A DNA stretch of 51,985 bases, taken from assembly GCA_018384375.1 (NCBI GenBank), contig JAHAYJ010000081.1, positions 1-51,985 on the forward strand, read 5' to 3'. Source of the DNA: Lachnospiraceae bacterium (GTDB lineage: Bacteria > Bacillota > Clostridia > Lachnospirales > Lachnospiraceae). The position numbers and the translations under genes were made by a program. Below the pieces are notes generated by a model that was not told the DNA's origin, did not search any database, and worked only from the letters and a program-made list of their open reading frames with translations. Shown here piece after piece: positions 49,786 through 51,985 of this stretch. Numbering within the stretch: position 1 is the first letter of the stretch; every line of letters begins with the position of its first letter.

Positions 49786-51837
49786 TTAGAATATGGAAGA
49801 ACCTCCTGTAACAATCCAGGTTGCAAGCATCGCAGATACAAATGCACCTACATATACATTGCCACTCTTACGTTCAAACCAGGTACTTAAGAGTGTAAAT
49901 ACTACAAATTGAGGTACCAACAAAATCAAAGCTGACATAAATGGTCCACCAAATGTTGTTCCAAACAATAAATCAACTCCGGGACCATATCCCATGAAAA
50001 ATGGTATATATTCCAGCAACAAAATTACAAATAAGCCGCCTAACAAAACAAATACATTTCCCATCCAACATTTCACAAAATTACCTGCTGAATTACCGTA
50101 TGTTACCTTTTGACGCATCTGCCCAAACAGCTTACACCCAACATTTATCACAAAGAATAAAGCAAAGAACGGAAGATATACCAGGAACTGAACAAATCTT
50201 TCACCGGTAAATTTTTTAAAGAACGGCCAAATGAATCGCAAATCCAAGCTAAATATACTCTGGAATACTGTGACAACAGCATACATTACCAGAATTAATA
50301 CTGCCGCAGCAAGAAAACTCTTTCCAAGAAGTTCCCAGTCCAGCTTTTTGCAATGACTTTCTCTTGATAATCCAAGATCATAATAATCAGCGATTTCTTT
50401 CCCCTTTTTCTTACTTATTGCTCTTGATATAGCCATTGTAAGGATAGAAATAATTGCCAAGGTCATATACCAGGTCATAAATCCATTTCCTATTGTCATT
50501 CGGAACACATTCTCCGGAAGCGGTAATAAACCATGTCCTAATTGGGTCATAAATGGATAGCTTCCTGCGCTTATCAATACTGCAATTAATGCATTTTTCC
50601 ACCACTGTTTCCTTGTCATGAGCATTGGCTCACGTTTCGCACATGCTCTATCCACAATTATTGTCTTAAAAAACGGAACATTGCTTAGCAGTATAACACC
50701 AGGACATAGCGCTACCATAACAGCCAGCATTGCTACCAAAACTAATACTTCCTTGTATAAATAGACTTGATTATCCGGTGTAATCGTCGTATTCGCATTT
50801 AATGCTTTCGTAAACCAGTCAACCGCTACTGCAATTCCATGTCCATCATGGGTAGTTAATCTATGATTGGTTTCTAATAATTCTACACGTCTTGCTGTGT
50901 TATCTTCAAAACTGCCATAGGTTGTATTCCAGGTATAATCTGCTTTTGCCTCTGTTCTTCCGTTTGCAGTGAAAAACTGCTGCCGGATTGCACTGTCTAA
51001 CATTTCATCTGATACAGTTTCCTGCCTGTAATCTCGGAAATAATTAAATTCATCATATCTCGCCTGAAGCATTAATACATTGTGGAATTCTATATTCTCT
51101 TCATCAAATATATTCTCTCCAAACACTTCGCCACACTGCAGAACTACCGCTGCATGCTCCTGACAAGCTGCTGCGACCGACCAGCTCGCCCATGTCCCCA
51201 TAGAATGACCGGTAATACCGATATTATCCGGTTGTATAAATGGCTGACTTTGTAACCATTTGAATGCATCGATTCCACCCATGGAACTGTCATGTAATCC
51301 GTCAGCATCTGCATCAATTTTGATTTCTTCACCATTTACTGCATCTGCTTCTCCCTCAAAGAAAGAAAGTGTGGAAAAATTCATCATGGTTAAAAATCTT
51401 TCAGGTCCACTAAGTCCAACCTTTACTACTGTCTCACTTCCGTCTTCAGACTGTCCCTGAATCTTATAAGTAGTACTTCCGCGGAAACGTAATGAACGTT
51501 CATTGTATCCATGTCCAAATTCATCAATGCAGACTGCTATAATTCCTCTTCTAGCAAGCTCAATTGCATATGCTGCAGAGGTTTCTTTATCATTCTGGTA
51601 TCCATGCAGGCATAACACAGCCGGTAACGGATTGTCTTCGCTTGCCTCTTTTGGAATATACATCTTATATGTAATACTGTAATCTTCGGCATCTTCCGCT
51701 TCCACAACAAAGGAGGATGTTACAATATCCACATTTCCAAAGTTCGTCTGTATCATATTTGCAAATGTCATACACAATGTAGCAATCACCAGACATATCA
51801 CCAATGCAACTGCCGCTCTCTTTGTTTTATTTCTCAT
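49786..51837 (-). CDS. Membrane-anchored alpha/beta hydrolase with C-terminal multi-helix domain
   Basis: 683 aa. One N-terminal anchor helix (residues 8-28) is followed by an extracytoplasmic alpha/beta hydrolase: oxyanion region LCLHGYQ (75-81), nucleophile elbow GHSMGTW with Ser212, and a late Asp/His pair (ARYDEF; LTTHDGHG). After residue ~370 come about seven hydrophobic helices. The hydrolase would act on a surface or external ester/amide; the membrane half is unassigned. GAGAGGAGAAAACAA precedes the ATG. It is monocistronic. The fold call is sound; the substrate is unknown. Confidence 0.8.
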   Translation of the reverse strand: MRNKTKRAAVALVICLVIATLCMTFANMIQTNFGNVDIVTSSFVVEAEDAEDYSITYKMYIPKEASEDNPLPAVLCLHGYQNDKETSAAYAIELARRGIIAVCIDEFGHGYNERSLRFRGSTTYKIQGQSEDGSETVVKVGLSGPERFLTMMNFSTLSFFEGEADAVNGEEIKIDADADGLHDSSMGGIDAFKWLQSQPFIQPDNIGITGHSMGTWASWSVAAACQEHAAVVLQCGEVFGENIFDEENIEFHNVLMLQARYDEFNYFRDYRQETVSDEMLDSAIRQQFFTANGRTEAKADYTWNTTYGSFEDNTARRVELLETNHRLTTHDGHGIAVAVDWFTKALNANTTITPDNQVYLYKEVLVLVAMLAVMVALCPGVILLSNVPFFKTIIVDRACAKREPMLMTRKQWWKNALIAVLISAGSYPFMTQLGHGLLPLPENVFRMTIGNGFMTWYMTLAIISILTMAISRAISKKKGKEIADYYDLGLSRESHCKKLDWELLGKSFLAAAVLILVMYAVVTVFQSIFSLDLRFIWPFFKKFTGERFVQFLVYLPFFALFFVINVGCKLFGQMRQKVTYGNSAGNFVKCWMGNVFVLLGGLFVILLLEYIPFFMGYGPGVDLLFGTTFGGPFMSALILLVPQFVVFTLLSTWFERKSGNVYVGAFVSAMLATWIVTGGSSIF

Positions 51838-51861
51838 TTGTTTTCTCCTCTCAAGATTATG

Positions 51862-51883
51862 GTAGTGTCAAATAAAACACTAC
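51862..51883. repeat. Inverted repeat in the hydrolase leader, possible operator
   Basis: GTAGTGT and ACACTAC, 7-bp perfect arms, 8-nt spacer, 25-46 nt upstream of the hydrolase ATG. A second repeat, AAAGGC-N7-GCCTTT, lies at 51897-51915. Either could be a regulator site or an RNA hairpin. Confidence 0.4.
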
Positions 51884-51890
51884 TTTTTTA

Positions 51891-51956
51891 TTATCTAAAG
51901 GCGTAAAAAGCCTTTATTTTCAACATTTCCTGGAGGTCTACAAATAAAAAGAGCAT
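51891..51956 (-). CDS. Possible 21-codon leader ORF upstream of the hydrolase
   Basis: ATG at 51956 is preceded by AGGAGGTCA, an excellent ribosome site, and the frame runs 21 codons (MLFLFVDLQEMLKIKAFYAF, R, stop). The ribosome site (GGAGGTC, as GACCTCC at 51958-51964 on the plus strand) can pair with codons 7-9 (51932-51938), so a hairpin could hide it. A -10-like GATAAT lies at 51978-51983; any -35 is outside the window. No homologue is known to me; it may be fortuitous. Confidence 0.3.
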   Translation of the reverse strand: MLFLFVDLQEMLKIKAFYAFR

Positions 51957-51985
51957 TGACCTCCTATTTTTGTTATAATTATCCG

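Noticed and set aside
51966-51985. Plus-strand promoter reading out to the right (TTGACC ... TATAAT)
   Set aside because: The spacer between the two hexamers is only 12 nt, too short for sigma-A.
1-51985. CRISPR arrays, insertion sequences, phage genes, integrase or att sites
   Set aside because: No regularly spaced direct repeats, transposase motifs or phage-like genes were seen, including next to the two tRNA genes.

Overview
The window looks like chromosome of a low-GC, Gram-positive Clostridia member, most likely a flagellated Lachnospiraceae (Roseburia/Butyrivibrio/Eubacterium type). This rests on AT-rich spacers with strong AGGAGG ribosome sites, a clostridial-style Tad/Flp locus with DUF5702 and DUF6382-FHA proteins, a flagellin/FliS pair, a DUF6240 protein, BofA/YaaL homologues, class I two-subunit fumarase and typical gut glycan genes. 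No phage, insertion sequence or CRISPR array was seen.

Layout. 1-401: stable-RNA regulatory DNA. Two tandem consensus promoters fire off the left edge (probably an rRNA operon), preceded by tRNA-Ser(GCU) with its own promoter and terminator. 454-4125: an operon of flavodoxin-SCP2, HIT, fumarase alpha/beta and PlsC. 4115-13248: a ten-gene Tad (Flp pilus / type IVc secretion) operon, read leftward from one promoter. 13285-14043: divergent bofA and yaaL. 14005-18647: a flagellar operon (DUF6240/FliK-like, flagellin, FliS) behind a sigma-28-type promoter that abuts the glgB terminator. 18655-25164: glgB, a TPR/degenerate-AAA protein, rsmA and tatD. 25219-25560: tRNA-Lys(CUU), its terminator and a hairpin-rich spacer. 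25561-28452: a GGDEF-GAF-GGDEF-EAL protein.

28467-36341: sugar and transport genes: AraC regulator divergent from a GH113-like mannanase plus ABC exporter, a putative heavy-metal/manganese permease with a His/Cys loop, a GH3 beta-glucosidase and a DUF1624 membrane acyltransferase. 36375-37527: an HD-GYP protein; with the EAL protein this gives two probable c-di-GMP phosphodiesterases alongside two surface-appendage systems. 37543-41200: a leftward run whose first genes are pyridoxamine kinase, an ECF-transporter S component and a small radical SAM enzyme. 41314-46057: a TSUP permease facing an operon of polar amino-acid ABC genes with an inserted CxxC carboxymuconolactone-decarboxylase-like protein and an EamA exporter.

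46094-49621 is a decaying stretch: a bcp peroxiredoxin remnant runs into the 3' end of a MATE gene, a phosphatase gene is cut at both ends, a YjjG-type HAD gene has ACG where its ATG should be, and a winged-helix fragment lies beyond. The window ends with a membrane-anchored alpha/beta hydrolase (49786-51837) whose leader carries inverted repeats and a possible 21-codon upstream ORF.

The best leads for new biology are the pyridoxal kinase / S-component / radical SAM operon, the pseudopilin with tandem His/Cys modules, the sigma-28 operon with a FliK-like giant protein, and the ABC/CxxC/EamA operon with a palindrome over its -35 box. All functions are read from motifs by eye; no database search was run.
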